Positions 21,938-34,170 of a stretch of DNA of 64,000 nucleotides are shown here, piece after piece. The number at the start of each line of letters is the position of its first letter. Position 1 is the stretch's first letter. The notes beneath the pieces are model-generated. The model was not told where the DNA came from. It saw only the letters and a list, made by a program, of their open reading frames with translations, and searched no databases. The DNA comes from Cristatella mucedo (Eukaryota; Bryozoa; Phylactolaemata; Cristatellidae), in the NCBI GenBank assembly GCA_009760855.2, contig WPIO01000015.1, positions 389,001-453,000 of the forward strand, given 5' to 3'. Position numbers and translations under genes: made by a program.

Positions 21938-24589
21938 CTTTTGAGCTGAAAACGTATGAGCTATCACCCGCTGCATGGCATACTTTTAAGCAAATACTAT
22001 GATTATTGTTGCGATAAGTACGATTTTTGCTCAACAGCAAAGTCTAAATTCACTTGACCAATTTCGAAAATCCAGAACTCAATTAAAAATACGCAGATGG
22101 GCCTGAACAATTTTGTACATTCATGAATATTTCGTTCATACCGTGGTGTTTGTACGTTTGAAATTTAATTCTGGTCCCCTTTCCCATAGTTCGACAAAAA
22201 TTAGTTACGTACTTTGACTTTAGGCTAATAATTTTAGCAAGAAAAAATCTCAGCTTTGTTATAATGGTTGTGTTTAGGTAGTGAAAGAGTGTGCGGTCTG
22301 CAGAAACATGACCCTTTATGCAATTCATTGTATTCGAATAAGAGATCGCTCTGAGGACTTTAAAGCACGAGATCCCAGCATTTGTTCTAGTGCTACTCAC
22401 CATCTTTTTTTGGGGTCCCAACTTTGTCTAATAAGTTTTAGCTAACTTAAACATTAGTGCATCGCATGCAGTTTTTTCCGAGGTCAGAGAAAAAGTGGCT
22501 TATTGTGTGCATTGCCTTCGAAACCGATCAGATAGGCACCAGTGTCTAAGAGATGAAAGCTAAAACTGGAAATCTCAAAAGAATACTGAGAATGTATTCT
22601 CTTTAAATTACATGCAAATCGTCAAAAAAAGTAAGTAATTTCCATTTTCAGCACGGCGCTGAATATTTTAGGAAGGAAGCTAATGTCAAAAGTGCATGCT
22701 CACCGACATTGTACGGTTTGTCATCACCAACATTGAGATAACGTGCACAGCAAAATCAGTCTGTTTATAGTTTTCCACCAGCTCGTTTTCTTGGTCTCTG
22801 TAGTGCTATGCTAGCGAGGCATCTCAGTCATTTTTAGTGTACCCAATCCCTGAAACCCTTCTCAAAGGCCCTAATTGGTTTAGTCTCTGTCTTATTCTAA
22901 TCCTACTAGCTTACCTGATCTCACACCAAAGTCCAGCACAGGGATTACAAATCTGGACCTGCAGTCCTATTCTGCCCGAAACTGGCAACGATAATGATTG
23001 CACCGACTTCTTATATTTAGCAACCTACAGGTACGGGACAGAGTCTTAAATTGTGACTTCAAATTGTGTGTGTACACTAAAGAAAACCCAGAAGCGACTT
23101 ATCCGAGATTAATGTGTAAATAAAAAGCTCGATGCGTTCTTTTGACTGATATATGTACGAAACCATATTCCAGTAACTAGGTATGTGTCACAATCCACCC
23201 GATTTGAAAGGTTTTCAGACTGCAGTGTCCTAAAATGCGAGTGGGTCTGACGTATGCTGTTTTTGCAGCGCTTGGCTTTGAGGCGTGCTCCTTTCAGCAC
23301 GTGTCTTGCTGAAATCAATTGATATCAGCAAACGATAGAAAAGTGTGTCATTCAAAATGATTATCTACCAGGTTCATCATGGCTGTCTCACCTTGCTAAT
23401 AAATGATTTTTTAAGTCTCTCTTTAACATATTAGCCTAAAAAGCGCCTATTGATTGCTGGAGCATTTAAGATTCACGATGGAAACAATGGTAGCAGTGAG
23501 AACTCTTCTGGTTGAACGCACTAGTGATCTGACTCATGTTGTTAGCCATATGGAACTCGTGATTGCAAGCTATGTCTGAGCCTCAAACTATAATTTTATT
23601 ATATTTTTATAGCGCCGACATGGAGCTTACTTTCAGTCTAGACAATTAAAGCTTGCTTCCCGCGAAGCTTGGTCGAATTTTAGGTGCCAGCATGTTCAAC
23701 GACAACAAGCATAGTATGATTACAGTTTATATGTGCACAATGTCATCATGAAAATATGTTTTTTGGCAGCATGCGCAGTGTCATCATGCATAAGCAAACG
23801 AAGACAAATCACATAGACCCACTGGAACGTTTAATACATGAGTTCAGCAGGTCTGCCATAAGTCGTTCCAGTGCCTTCCATTGAATGGTAAAAGGTAGAT
23901 TGGGCGGAAATTACTGCTGTTTGTGTGGTCTGGTGTTGTGTTCTTGATTGCTAGATTGACTTCAGCTTTTTTGTGAAGTGCTGGAAAACCAGCCGATGCT
24001 AATGACACGTTTGCATTGTTAGTTTTGCATAGAACACCCAGATACATGGATCGTAGAAGCAGGACAGTCCGTCGGAATAGGGTCTAGAGCTGCCTTCTTT
24101 GATTGGGATGTGAACTTTAGGGTGACGTCACTAGTGGCTTCCTTGAATTTGGACATTGTGGTGAAGCATGAAATCTAGGGATACCACTCCAGGGGGTATG
24201 CGGCCACCCAAAGGACCTACTTCCTGATCACGTGTATATTTTTAGACGATGAAGCTACGGAACCGATCTGATAGATCATCACAAGGACAACTAGTTAAGC
24301 AGCTTTCGTGGGGGTGGTTATGAAGACTATTGATAATAAACATCATCAATTTTAAACTATACATCTGTGCTTTAGCAATGTTTTACAGAGGCTTGATTTG
24401 GTCTTTGCCAGGATTGATGGTTACGATCTTTAGCAGTCCTCTTATTCTGTCGATGGATAGTACTACCTGATCTTGCATTCGCTTTTCGTTTAGCAGAGTT
24501 GGTTACCTTGAAACCTTGGTCGTAAACAATACCTTCTGGCTGTGGGCTCCAAGTGCACGTAGTCTTAATTGTTGACTGCTCGACCATGA
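21938..24589. other. insert between parts of repeat copy 2; two small L2 relics
   Basis: Mostly unassigned. A minus-strand L2-like relic at about 23396-23440 encodes L-K-R-D-L-K-N-H-L-L-A, and a family A 3' UTR fragment lies at 23765-23830 (GGCAGCATGCGCAGTGTC). The remainder shows no recognisable gene. It is either an insertion in copy 2 or a deletion in copy 1. Confidence 0.45.
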
Positions 24590-26270
24590 CCGCTAGTGTC
24601 GTGTTGTCGTATTGCAAGAATGAGGTCAGATGAAAAGTGACACTGAGCGATACGGGCGAAGCAGGTATTCTCCTCGATGTCACTGGTATTACGTTTTTAC
24701 GATTCTCACGTGACTTATTAAGCAGAGTAGCGCTCAAAGTGTAGAATAAATGGACCTGCGAGCAGTCACGTACGTGGGAGTGGGTCATAATTTGTGATGA
24801 TTGAAAACTTTTGTTTGAGTGTTTCGAGTGAGTGTGCGACCTTTGATAAGAGTAAGGCAATGCACTTGAGCAACAAGAGAACACAAATCAACGTATGCAA
24901 TTGAGTCATTGCTAATCACATCAGATACGTTATACAAGTTAGTGGTAAAATCTCAGAAACCAAATAGGAATCGGCTTATTGCACACACAGTTGAAATGAC
25001 GTGAGAGCAATCGCAGCTAGAGGAACGTTTATTCATAGAGGGTGACGTACTGCTCCCACCATACGGAGCCTATTGTCGGACGAGCTGGAAACAATAGATG
25101 AGAAGACTGCTTCAAGGAGACTGTAAATCCAAGACTAGAATTCAAAGAATGAGCTCTTGATATAAATGATTCTTCTATCAGTTTAATATTTTTCTAGCCA
25201 GGTGACCCTTTCAGATAATGTCATCATCTCATGTTATGTTCCGTTCAGTCGAAGGCCCAGTTTATCTTTGGGTTTTCCACTGACTTTGCTTGAAAAGCTT
25301 ATGTGCAGAGAAGTTTTTTTAAATATATTTATAATGCATATTTATTTAATCCAAACCCATACTCAGCCAACAGTCTTGTTCTAGCCCTAGGTTACAGCTT
25401 TGCTCCGCATTCGGAGTAAAATTAAAATTTTTCGGTAGTACTTACAAAGACTGACGGTAAATGTTTTCATTTATTCTAAACTCTCTCCAAGTTCCATGCA
25501 TGACATGCATAACCCTGATGCAAAACAATATAGCTAAATCTTTTTTTCAAAAAACTACCGCTGAACGACTTAAATAGATTAAAGCATAAGGTTACCTGCT
25601 TTTGAGAAAAAGCCGGACAATACAGTCAAATAGTGCATTCATAAATACTAATATTAGACTTATTATTCTGCTCCTATGAGCTTATGCTACTATACTAGAC
25701 AGCTGAAGAGTAATAACTAAGTGATTCTTGCGAGAAACCTAGTAACATATTTTCAGATCTAATCTGGTCATTTTTTACTACTACGACATATGCGTAAACA
25801 TCTTAATTATATATAAATATACATAAGAGAATTACTTAAGATTTGAATAAATTTGAAATTGCTTAATGATGCAGATCTTCAGACTTACTTGCTTGGGCTT
25901 CTGCTTTTTTTACCTCTGCATCTGCAATGGAAATACAATTTTTACTTCGTTGCTCCAGTAATAAGAAATTATCAGCCTAATTATTCCCTACCTGCCACAT
26001 CGTGAACACTTCCTAGTTAAATAGCTTGCTCTTTCTGAATTAAGCTTGTTTTAAAGCTAAGAAAAAAGTTAATTCTTCGTGTTAAAAATGACTTTATAAT
26101 TACCGTATTTTCTTTGATGCATGTTGAACATGGAAAGAAAGAGGTTATACTAAGTGAAGGCACAATGTAGGTGAGTCCTTATGATTTTATCATTACTTTG
26201 CTAGATTGCGTTTATTTTTTGCTATATTTTAGTACCTATATATTCTCGCAGTTGTATGTGTGAGTTACTT
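24590..26270. repeat. long direct repeat, copy 2 part b
   Basis: Aligns with 14345-16320 (without its L2) and with 32340-34480. Shared stretches include CTTTGATAAGAGTAAGGC, GGAAACAATAGATGAGAAGA, GATGCAAAACAATATAGCTA and ACTATACTAGACAGCTGAAG. It is the cleanest of the three copies because it carries no transposon. Confidence 0.85.
25889..25921 (-). other. exon-like 33-nt block, repeat copy 2
   Basis: Minus strand: TTTCCATTGCAG, 33 nt, GTAAGTCTG. The phase-1 frame reads A-E-V-K-K-A-E-A-Q-A. Best preserved of the three repeat-borne blocks. Confidence 0.3.
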
Positions 26271-26544
26271 GAAACCTATTACAGCTGGTAGGTTTTTTAA
26301 TTCAATAAATAAAGAGAGACTATCAGACTGAAATAGCTTGCAAACACTAGAATTTTCGTACAGTCATCAGATATTGCAGTAAGCTTCATCGACCCGCACC
26401 GAGTAACTCCATTGCTTTTTCAAACTAATGCCTTATTTAGGTGGTTTCAGAAAATAGTACCATTCTTCCCGTAGGGTATTGGCAGAGAGGCTTTTTCGAT
26501 ACATTGATTTTGGAGATTGAAATTTTCAAAAATTTGGGTTCGGC

Positions 26545-26700
26545 TACTTGACTGCACGGTAAACGACCTCGGCCCTAAGGTCGTTGGTTCGAATCCTGTG
26601 GAGGGCAATCTTTTATCGCCACTGCAAGCGGAGGTGAAAACCACCAAGGCTCTTCTATTGCTATACAAACAGAGGCTGTTAAATCAGCTAGTATAGTATT
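26545..26700 (+). mobile_element. tRNA-derived SINE (family S)
   Basis: Perfect box B GGTTCGAATCC at 26586-26596, preceded by the CCTCGGCCCTAAGGTCGTT motif and followed by the family body (TTTTATCGCCACTGCAAGCG, CACCAAGGCTCTTCTATTGC, TATACAAACAGAGGC) and an A/T-rich end. Confidence 0.8.
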
Positions 26701-27940
26701 TTTTAATTTTTTTTTATAAACCACGATTAGCTTCTGCAGTCAATTCTCAAAAGTCCAACGATATCTTGGCGTGCCTCATATGAGGCTCGATGCGACTATG
26801 CACAAACCGTTTTCACGAAAAAGAGATGCTCAAATCCAGATGTTTATCCATCTATTCGATCGCTTAATTGTATGAGCCAAAAGTTAACAGGGGCTAAGAT
26901 ATATATTACAGAATCTAATTATAGGAGCTGATTATATTTCCTAATTGAACTAAAGAGATGGAAATAAAAAAGCATGAATATTGATAATGGCATGGGTACT
27001 TCCTTGCACAGCATTCACTATTACTATTCCAGGACCTGCTTGAGATAACCTGCAAAGTTGCAATTAGTTAATACCTGCAAGTGGGTCATGTTCATCGGGT
27101 CGGTAAATTTCTTTCGGCATCATCTGTTCGCCCTATGAACACCTTGACTATTGAACCTACGACCACTGATTACTGAGGTTCAATTTAAATTCTAACAGAC
27201 AGCGACTGACGGGCCTCTTTCGTGCCGCCTAGAAAGCAAGTCGCTTAATCAGCAACTAGCAGTTATTGGAATATGTGCACTTGGAAGATGCTCGTGCGTA
27301 GGAATGTACCACTCATTTTACTCGCTTACCTGGAGTCTAGCCCATTTTTTTTTATAAGCTATGTATTCAAATTGTATCATGGATTCTCCTTTCACAACAT
27401 CCAGTAAATATTGGTAAGTCAAACACTGGGTAGCCACAAATTTTAACTAAGCGAGAAATCGGGGTCATCTCAAGCGACGCCTTAAGGAAGCTCAAATATT
27501 AAAACGATATTGGGTGGCAAACAAATACATAAAATACACAGTAAAATATACCCATACCTAGTTTGTGACACTCTATTTGGCTCCGGAAGTACAAGATCTA
27601 ACGATGCAAAATGAGCTGTTCACATATCCTTGTATTAACCAATGCGTGGCCTATTAAATCTACATGATAAAAGTTCATCGTATCCTCGAATCCGCTCAAG
27701 GCTGAAAAGTTTATTCAAAGGCTTGGCTGGGAGTGCTAAAAGAGAGCTGGAGACAGACAGAGACAAAGACCGAGATTAAAATAGAGGCTCAGACTGAGAC
27801 TGAGGCAAAGATAGGGAGAGATAGAAACAGAAACAAGGACAGAGACAAACACAGCGACAGGGACAGAGACAGAGAAAGACACACAGACATAGACTGAGAA
27901 AGAGACAGATACAGAGACAGAGTGACTAAAACTGATACAG
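26701..27940. other. AT-rich unassigned sequence with a degenerate GACAGA tract
   Basis: No gene seen. 27750-27925 is a degenerate GACAGAGACA purine tract related in composition to the GA arrays at 9.4-11.4 kb. Confidence 0.5.
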
Positions 27941-27944
27941 ATTT

Positions 27945-28175
27945 ATTATTGTAATACTAATCATCGATAATATTGTAATAAGTTTTTAGAGCGCCCTCAG
28001 AGAAAATATCTCTTTCTACAGATAAAACGGACGCTTTACTGAAATTAATACAAAGAGTGGTTGTAAGATCTGCAAGCACTGTGCAAACACGTAACTGCAC
28101 ATGAAGGACGGACAGCAAAGAACCGCTACCTGCTGTGATAAACAAGCATTTTCTAAGCTTCTTTGTAAATTTCGT
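27945..28175 (-). mobile_element. L2 (family A subtype) tail and 3' UTR
   Basis: Degenerate reverse tail (GAGCGCCCTCAGAGAAAATA) followed by a 3' UTR that shares ACTGCACATGAAGGACGGAC and TGATAAACAAGC-type words with 28490-28660, suggesting a subtype. Confidence 0.6.
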
Positions 28176-28489
28176 CGTGTTTGGAGACCCTGTCCCTGCA
28201 TCGGGGTGAGCTCGTGGCATTGCTTGAATACAAACTAAAGGCAAGGTTATCACGCATTTTAAGGTTTGGATGCGATATGCTATACAATTCGGGTCATAAC
28301 TCTAGGTTTTTCCGATTCTTGGCCTGGCGGGTGCAAGTCATTCTGCTAAGTATGCTCCAGCCAGTTAATGAAAAACCCTAAATGTCACTGGCAGAACCTT
28401 TCAGTTGACTCGCTCATTCATTGGAAGTTAGTGCAGGTCAGCCGTAAGTAGCGTGATAGGGCGATTGCGAAGGCTGCTACTGACATGGG

Positions 28490-28660
28490 AATAATAATAT
28501 TAATAATAATAATAATGTACTTGATAAAGCGCCCTCAGAGAACTTAATCTCTTTCTAGGTGCTTTACATTTGCTGCAAAGGGAAGCTGCATAGTGTTGCA
28601 CCTACTGCAACCACGTGACTGCACGGACTGATTGAACAGCAAGCACTGAGCTACAGAAGT
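28490..28660 (-). mobile_element. L2 (family A subtype) tail
   Basis: (AAT)n at 28490-28514, then GTACTTGATAAAGCGCCCTC, AGAGAACTTAATCTCTTTCT, AGGTGCTTTACATTTGCTGC and the subtype 3' UTR. Confidence 0.85.
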
Positions 28661-29389
28661 GCAGTTAAGATGTCAAATATGCCTTGATCAGTTTGGACGT
28701 ATTATCGCTATGTAAGCAAGCCTTACTTTTCAGCATTGTTATGAGGCTGAAAGTTTGAAGACTATGAAGCTGATGTAGTAGTATGTTGAAAAGCCTCTTT
28801 GAAACCGGGCATCTATATTGCCTGCTAATTCAACAGGAGATATGACGGCATAGTAGACTCTCAGTGTAGGCGTTTCTGATTTCATTTATCAAGTTCCAAA
28901 TATAGATTTAGAAACAATACATATAGATTAAAATACGGAGAGAGAGTGAGGGGAATATGTGTAACAGTGACCGCGTGTTTCTAACAAAGCGTATACCCAG
29001 GAAAGCGTGGGCAAAAGGACTTACTTCCATATTTGCTATCAAGGAACAGTTTTTAGAACCACGAAAAGGGATTTTCGCGTAGGACGGTATTCAGTAGAAT
29101 CGCAATCGTCAAAAGCAGACAGTACTTGTTTTCAAGCAAGTATGTTACTGCCAGGCTGACCATGCCAGATGTTTTCCAATGCAAGCCTCCTTCACATTTT
29201 ACATCCTTCACTAGATACAGTGATAAAGAACCGACCGTGTGAACTTCTAGCTAACGTGCAATTTCTTATCAGAAAACTCAGATTTAAAGTAGTTTGATTT
29301 CTGATGCTGTGCAAAGATTGCCAACAAAGATCAGTCTTGCAGAGAGGCACTGTCCTGGTTTAAATTGTACTAGTCTTACTGCTTTCAAT
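28661..29389. other. unassigned sequence
   Basis: Nothing recognisable. Confidence 0.4.
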
Positions 29390-30575
29390 CCGTGTCGTGT
29401 GGGGGTCATGACTCACACACGATACGGGTCACCTGTGGAGTCCCTCAAGGGTCCTTCCTCTGTCTTTTGCTGTTATCGATTTATACTCAACCTCTGGGAA
29501 ATTTGATTAATGCCCATGGTATAGGATATCACTCTTATGCCGACGATACTTAGCTGTACATGTCATTCAAACCGTCGGAATCTGCTGCAGCAACTGCGAA
29601 ACTGAATGCTTGCCTTGTCGACTTTCGATCCTGGATGTCGGAAAACTTCTTCAAACTAAATGTCGATCAAACCAAACTGCTGCTCATAGGACACCCGAAG
29701 TGTGTAGCTTGATCAAAACACTTTGCTCTTCTAATAGACGATGTTGTCATGCGACATACATGACGTGATCGAAATTTAGGTGTCGTTTTTGACCACTGTC
29801 TAAATTTTACAAGGTTCCTTCAGAAGACCGCTTCTATATCCTGCCATCTCGTCCAATCCATATCTAAAAGTATGAACTGTCTTTCTCAGTGGCTTGCAAA
29901 GCATATAACTAGCTCCTTAGTTCTGTCTCGGCTTCATTATTGTAATTCTCATCTGGCTGGGCTACCAAAGAAAGCAGTTAGGTCACTGAAGCTGGCTATG
30001 AATATGGCTGCAAGGCTAGTTTTCAAGTCTCAGAAGTTTGATCGTGTGTTTCCTTTGCTAAAAGAGCTAAGATGTATGCCGGTTGATCAACGGATACACT
30101 GCAATGTTCTTACACTAACCCATAAGGCCCACTACGGCTTGGCTCCTTCGCACCTAACTAACCAGCTGCACCGGTTTCAGCTTCCCTGTGCCCTCAGGTC
30201 CTGTCAGCGACAGTAAATTAGCTATTACTTTCCTTTGCTTAAAGACCGTTAGCGACCGAAGCTTTAGCTCTCCAGGTCCTGGACTGTGGAACTCGCTTCC
30301 ACAATTCTTAGGCAACGACTGCTACTATACTGCTGCCGACTATCGGTACTTCCACGCTACTCACTGCCTCAAATGCTCTCATGACTATGCTATGCTTCCC
30401 GCTTTCTCTTTTTTGTGTGAGATGAAGTCTTTTGGCTACCAAATGCGTATGTAAAGCCACTTAAGCCGTGAGCGTGCTATACGAAACTTTTTAGCTGAAC
30501 ACCCACATAGCCCTGATGGCTTTGTGGAGTTACTGGCAGAGATACACTACATTACATTCAATTATCAGCCGTTTC
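29390..30575 (+). mobile_element. L2-like LINE family B, longest copy
   Basis: Encodes, with stops, V-T-C-G-V-P-Q-G-S (RT block B), Y-H-S-Y-A-D-D-T (RT catalytic block; the next codon is a stop), W-M-S-E-N-F-F-K-L-N and L-L-L-I-G-H-P-K. Then comes a 114-codon stretch with S-R-L-H-Y-C-N-S-H-L-A-G-L-P and, finally, D-R-S-F-S-S-P-G-P. The 3' UTR ends at CTTTGTGGAGTTACTGGCAG, ATACACTACATTACATTCAA. Product would be the L2-clade ORF2 reverse transcriptase; this copy is dead. It defines family B as distinct in sequence from family A. Confidence 0.85.
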
Positions 30576-30869
30576 ACACCAGTCAATACAAGCAGCTGGA
30601 TTCTCGAGCAGGCAGTTGACCCCAGGGCACACGGTTCTACAGAGAAGCAACTGATTATGTGGCCAATATTACAATAAGGTACTAAAGAGCAATCTTTTTT
30701 TATTGAAATGCTTTACTCGTACTGTACACGACTGAGTTAATTCGTTAAAGTGTTCTTTATTGATGAATGATATGTTCGCTAATTAATTGATTTCTAAATT
30801 TAGGAAACCACTATGCTGATACTCTGCCAGATCAACCGGACACGAAAGCCAAGGTGAAACTTAAATAAC

Positions 30870-32115
30870 TTAATTTTTACCTTTACTTTGATCCCTCTCA
30901 GCCCTCTAGCCCATCAAATTCTCTCAAATCCCGTGTTGCATGTATTGATGACCTCTGCACGCGGAAGGAAGCAAACTTTAATATACTTATTGATGAGTAA
31001 ATTAATCTAATAGATATGGGCAAAACAAGTGTTATTCAGAAATCAAAAAGGATAACGCTCAAAATTGGCTCTGCCAGCATATTTCCTGCAGAATCTGAAC
31101 GAAATCTAGGTGTCACATTCCAAAGTTACCTTTCATTAGGCGACCACATCAGCTCCACAGTTAATAAAAGACTAGCTAATTCACTAACCTTATTTTAGAG
31201 CGACCGGAGAGCCTTTACGGCTATCACCACCACTTGTAGTGGCAATAAATGGTCGCCCACCTCAAGATTCAGATCTACGACCTCGGTCATAGAAAGCAAC
31301 CCCTTGCCTGGTGTCTCATCCCGGCTCTCCAAGTAAGGTCTGCATAGTGTTAGCTACATCACTTTGCTGAAATTCGGGATTTTTCAGATAGGGATACCAC
31401 ATCTCAATTGGTCCATGCACTTGCGACATCCCGTCTCCACTTCTGGAAGTCACTACTTGCTGGTCCACCAGCGTGTGCAATCCGGCACTTACAGCTGGTG
31501 CGAAACTCTGTAGCTAGGCTTGTCTGTCGTAAGTGTCCCAGTTTCCACATCACACAGCTTCTGGCCGACCTGAGCTGGCTCCCAGTCATGCAAGGTATCG
31601 ACTTCAAACTTTTTTCACCCGCTTTTAGTTCTCTTTAATCTTTGGCTCCGGCCTACCTATCAGAGCCTTTCCCAACTAGGCTAACCATCGTACCACCCAC
31701 TTTTTGGATTCTAACTGTCTACCGATTCCTTGTACAAATCGTAAATCCTTTCGAGACCGTGCCATCAGTCCATAAAACCTGGCACTCATACCCGACCTGC
31801 GTCATTACATCTCCTGACTTGACCAGTTTTAAAAAGAAATTAAAAACTCATCTATTAATTACAGCGATTACTGGATCCCTATGGTTTTCCTAGATGCGCA
31901 TATGCATTCTGACACTGTGCATGCTGCTACTAACCGTATTTGCATGCTAACCCTATCCATGTCACCTCTAATCATTTTATTCTTGTTGTTTATACAGCAT
32001 GCTATCACAAAGCATTGAATCGTGCTTCCTTTGCACCTAATGTAAAGCGCCTAGAAAGAAACTGAGTTCTCTGAAAGTGCTATATCAAGTGTGTTATTAA
32101 TTTTAGTATTATTAT
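30870..32115 (+). mobile_element. L2 (family A) fragment split by a SINE
   Basis: Left part (to about 31180) covers the D-P-S-Q-P-S-S-P-S-N-S-L linker and K-I-G-S-A-S-I-F-P-A-E-S. Right part (from about 31350) covers the C-terminal H-I-T-Q-L-L-A-D-L-S-W-L-P block and the 3' UTR to AATGTAAAGCGCCTAGAAAG ... TATCAAGTGTGTTATTAA. A minus-strand family S SINE sits between them. Numerous stops. Confidence 0.85.
31190..31345 (-). mobile_element. tRNA-derived SINE (family S), inserted in L2
   Basis: Reverse-orientation body (GAGCCTTTACGGCTATCACC, ACCACTTGTAGTGGCAATAA, GGTCGCCCACC) and a decayed head (ACGACCTCGGTC). Box B is mutated. Second case in this window of a family S SINE interrupting a family A L2. 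Confidence 0.75.
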
Positions 32116-32667
32116 TAACTGGAATGTATAAAGTAATTTTTAGTTGAGAACAAATCATCCAATCTGAGATCATTTTCAACCTAAACGGTATCAATTCTAA
32201 TAAATATCTGAAGAAATATGAACCAGTGTAACCTAACGAAGTTGATCAGCATCTCTAACCCCACAAAAGCCAGAACTATATGGCAGTGTTATTCAAGATA
32301 TATTTAATGATTAATAAATTCGTTAAAATGCCAATTGAAATCAATATAGATGACAGGTCGGAAGTGACGTTGAGCATCAGGGGCGAAGCAGATATTCTTA
32401 ACGGGACGATATTGATATCTAGTGTCTTGAGTATTTACGATTCTCATGGCACTTAGGATGCAGAGCAGTGCTCAAAGTGTAGACCGGATTGACATGCGTG
32501 CTGTCACGCACGTAGGATTGGCTAAAAATTAGTGATCATAGATGTGATTGTAGGAGTACATACGGTTGAGTGTTTCGAGTAAGTGTGCAACCTTTGATAA
32601 GAGTAAGGCTAGCATGTGAGCAACAAGAGAACACGTGTTAGCCTATTCACACAAGTCGGTACTGAGA

Positions 32668-33145
32668 ATAATAATAATAATAATAATGTACTTGATAAAG
32701 TGCCCTCAGAGAACTTAATCTCTGTCTAGGTGCTTTACATTTGCTGCAAAGGGAAATGCAATTGAATGGTGAGTAAAATCATGCTTGATAAACAAGCGAA
32801 ACTGAATAACACGGTTAGGGGTGAGATGCACAGGATCAGCATGCAGATGTGGTTAGTGGCAGCATGCACAGTGTCAGCACGCATAAGCACATCAAGGACG
32901 AATCACACGGACCCACTAAATGCTGTCCTAAATAGGTGTTTTTAAGTTCTTTTTAAATGTGGTCAGGTCAGGGGATGTTCTGACTCTGGTCGGGAGGGAG
33001 TTCCAGGCTTTGGGACCATACGAACTAAATACACGGTCTCCAGAGGATTTGAGGTTTGAACGGGAATTTGTAGACTGTTGGAATCCGAAAAGCGGGTGGT
33101 ACGATGCTTGACCTTATGGGGGAATTCATCTGAGAGATAGAAAAT
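32668..33145 (-). mobile_element. L2 (family A) 3' end inserted in repeat copy 3
   Basis: (AAT)n head at 32668-32687, then the reverse tail GATAAAGTGCCCTCAGAGAA and the 3' UTR (GTTAGTGGCAGCATGCACAG, GGGACCATACGAACTAAATA) reaching the last codons of ORF2. GAGAA lies on both sides. Confidence 0.9.
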
Positions 33146-34137
33146 AAAAATAAAAAAGAGAACAACAGCTAAGTTATAAAAATGAGTGTTAAAATCACAG
33201 GAAACGAATAAGGATAATTTTCTTGCAACTATAGTTTAAATGTCACGAGAGAAATAGTAGATAGAGGAATTTTTTTTATAGAGGGCAATATACTGCTGCC
33301 ACCATGGGAGCCTGTTGTCGGTTGAACTGGAAAAAATAGATGAGAAGACTGTTTTGAAGAGACTGTTAAGCTAAGGATCGAATTCGAAGCATGAGCTCTT
33401 GATAATGACGATTATACAACCAGTTTAATCTTTTTAAAGTCAGATGACCCTTTTTAATCATCAGATCATCTCATGTTATGTTCCGTTCAGTCGAAGTTGC
33501 AGTTCATCTTTGGAATCTCCACTGATGTTGCTTGAAAAGCTTAGGTGCTGAGAAATTTTATTATATCCGTTTATGATGCATATTTATTTAATCCAAACCC
33601 ACACTCATCCAACAGTCTTGGTGAGACCCTAGGTTATAGCTTAGCTCCGCCTTCGGAGTTAAATTATATTTTCCGGTAGTAGTTATCAGGATTGACGGTA
33701 TTAATTTTTCTTTATTCTATGCTCTCTCGAATTTTCATGCATTACATCGATAACCCTGATGCAAAACAATATAGCTAAATCTTGTTTGCAAAAGACTCAA
33801 GCTTCTGCAGGACGACTTAAATAGAGTAATGCGTAAGGTTACCTGCTTTTTAAAGACAGCCCGATATTTCGGCCAAATAATGCAATCATAAATACTAAAA
33901 TTAAACTTTTATTATTATTATCAAATGAGCTTAACTTACTATACTAGACAGCTAAAGAGTAATAACTAAGTGAGTCTATCGAGAAACATAGTAACATATT
34001 TTTAGATCTAGTCTGGTCATTTAGTACTACTACAACATATACAGAAACATCTTATTTATATATAAATATAAATGAGAGCAGCTCTTAAAGGTTGAATAAA
34101 TATGAAATTGCTTCATGATGCAAATCTTCAGACTTAT

Positions 34138-34170
34138 TTGCTTGGGCTTCCGTTTTTTTTACCTCGGCTT
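34138..34170 (-). other. exon-like 33-nt block, repeat copy 3
   Basis: Same position and length as in copies 1 and 2; the phase-1 frame reads A-E-V-K-K-T-E-A-Q-A. The donor has changed from GTAAGT to ATAAGT, so this copy would not splice normally. Confidence 0.22.

Noticed and set aside
24372-24884. 170-codon minus-strand frame as a gene
   Set aside because: It straddles the boundary of the direct repeat, the frame is not kept in the other copies, and one frame of this length is expected by chance in 64 kb.
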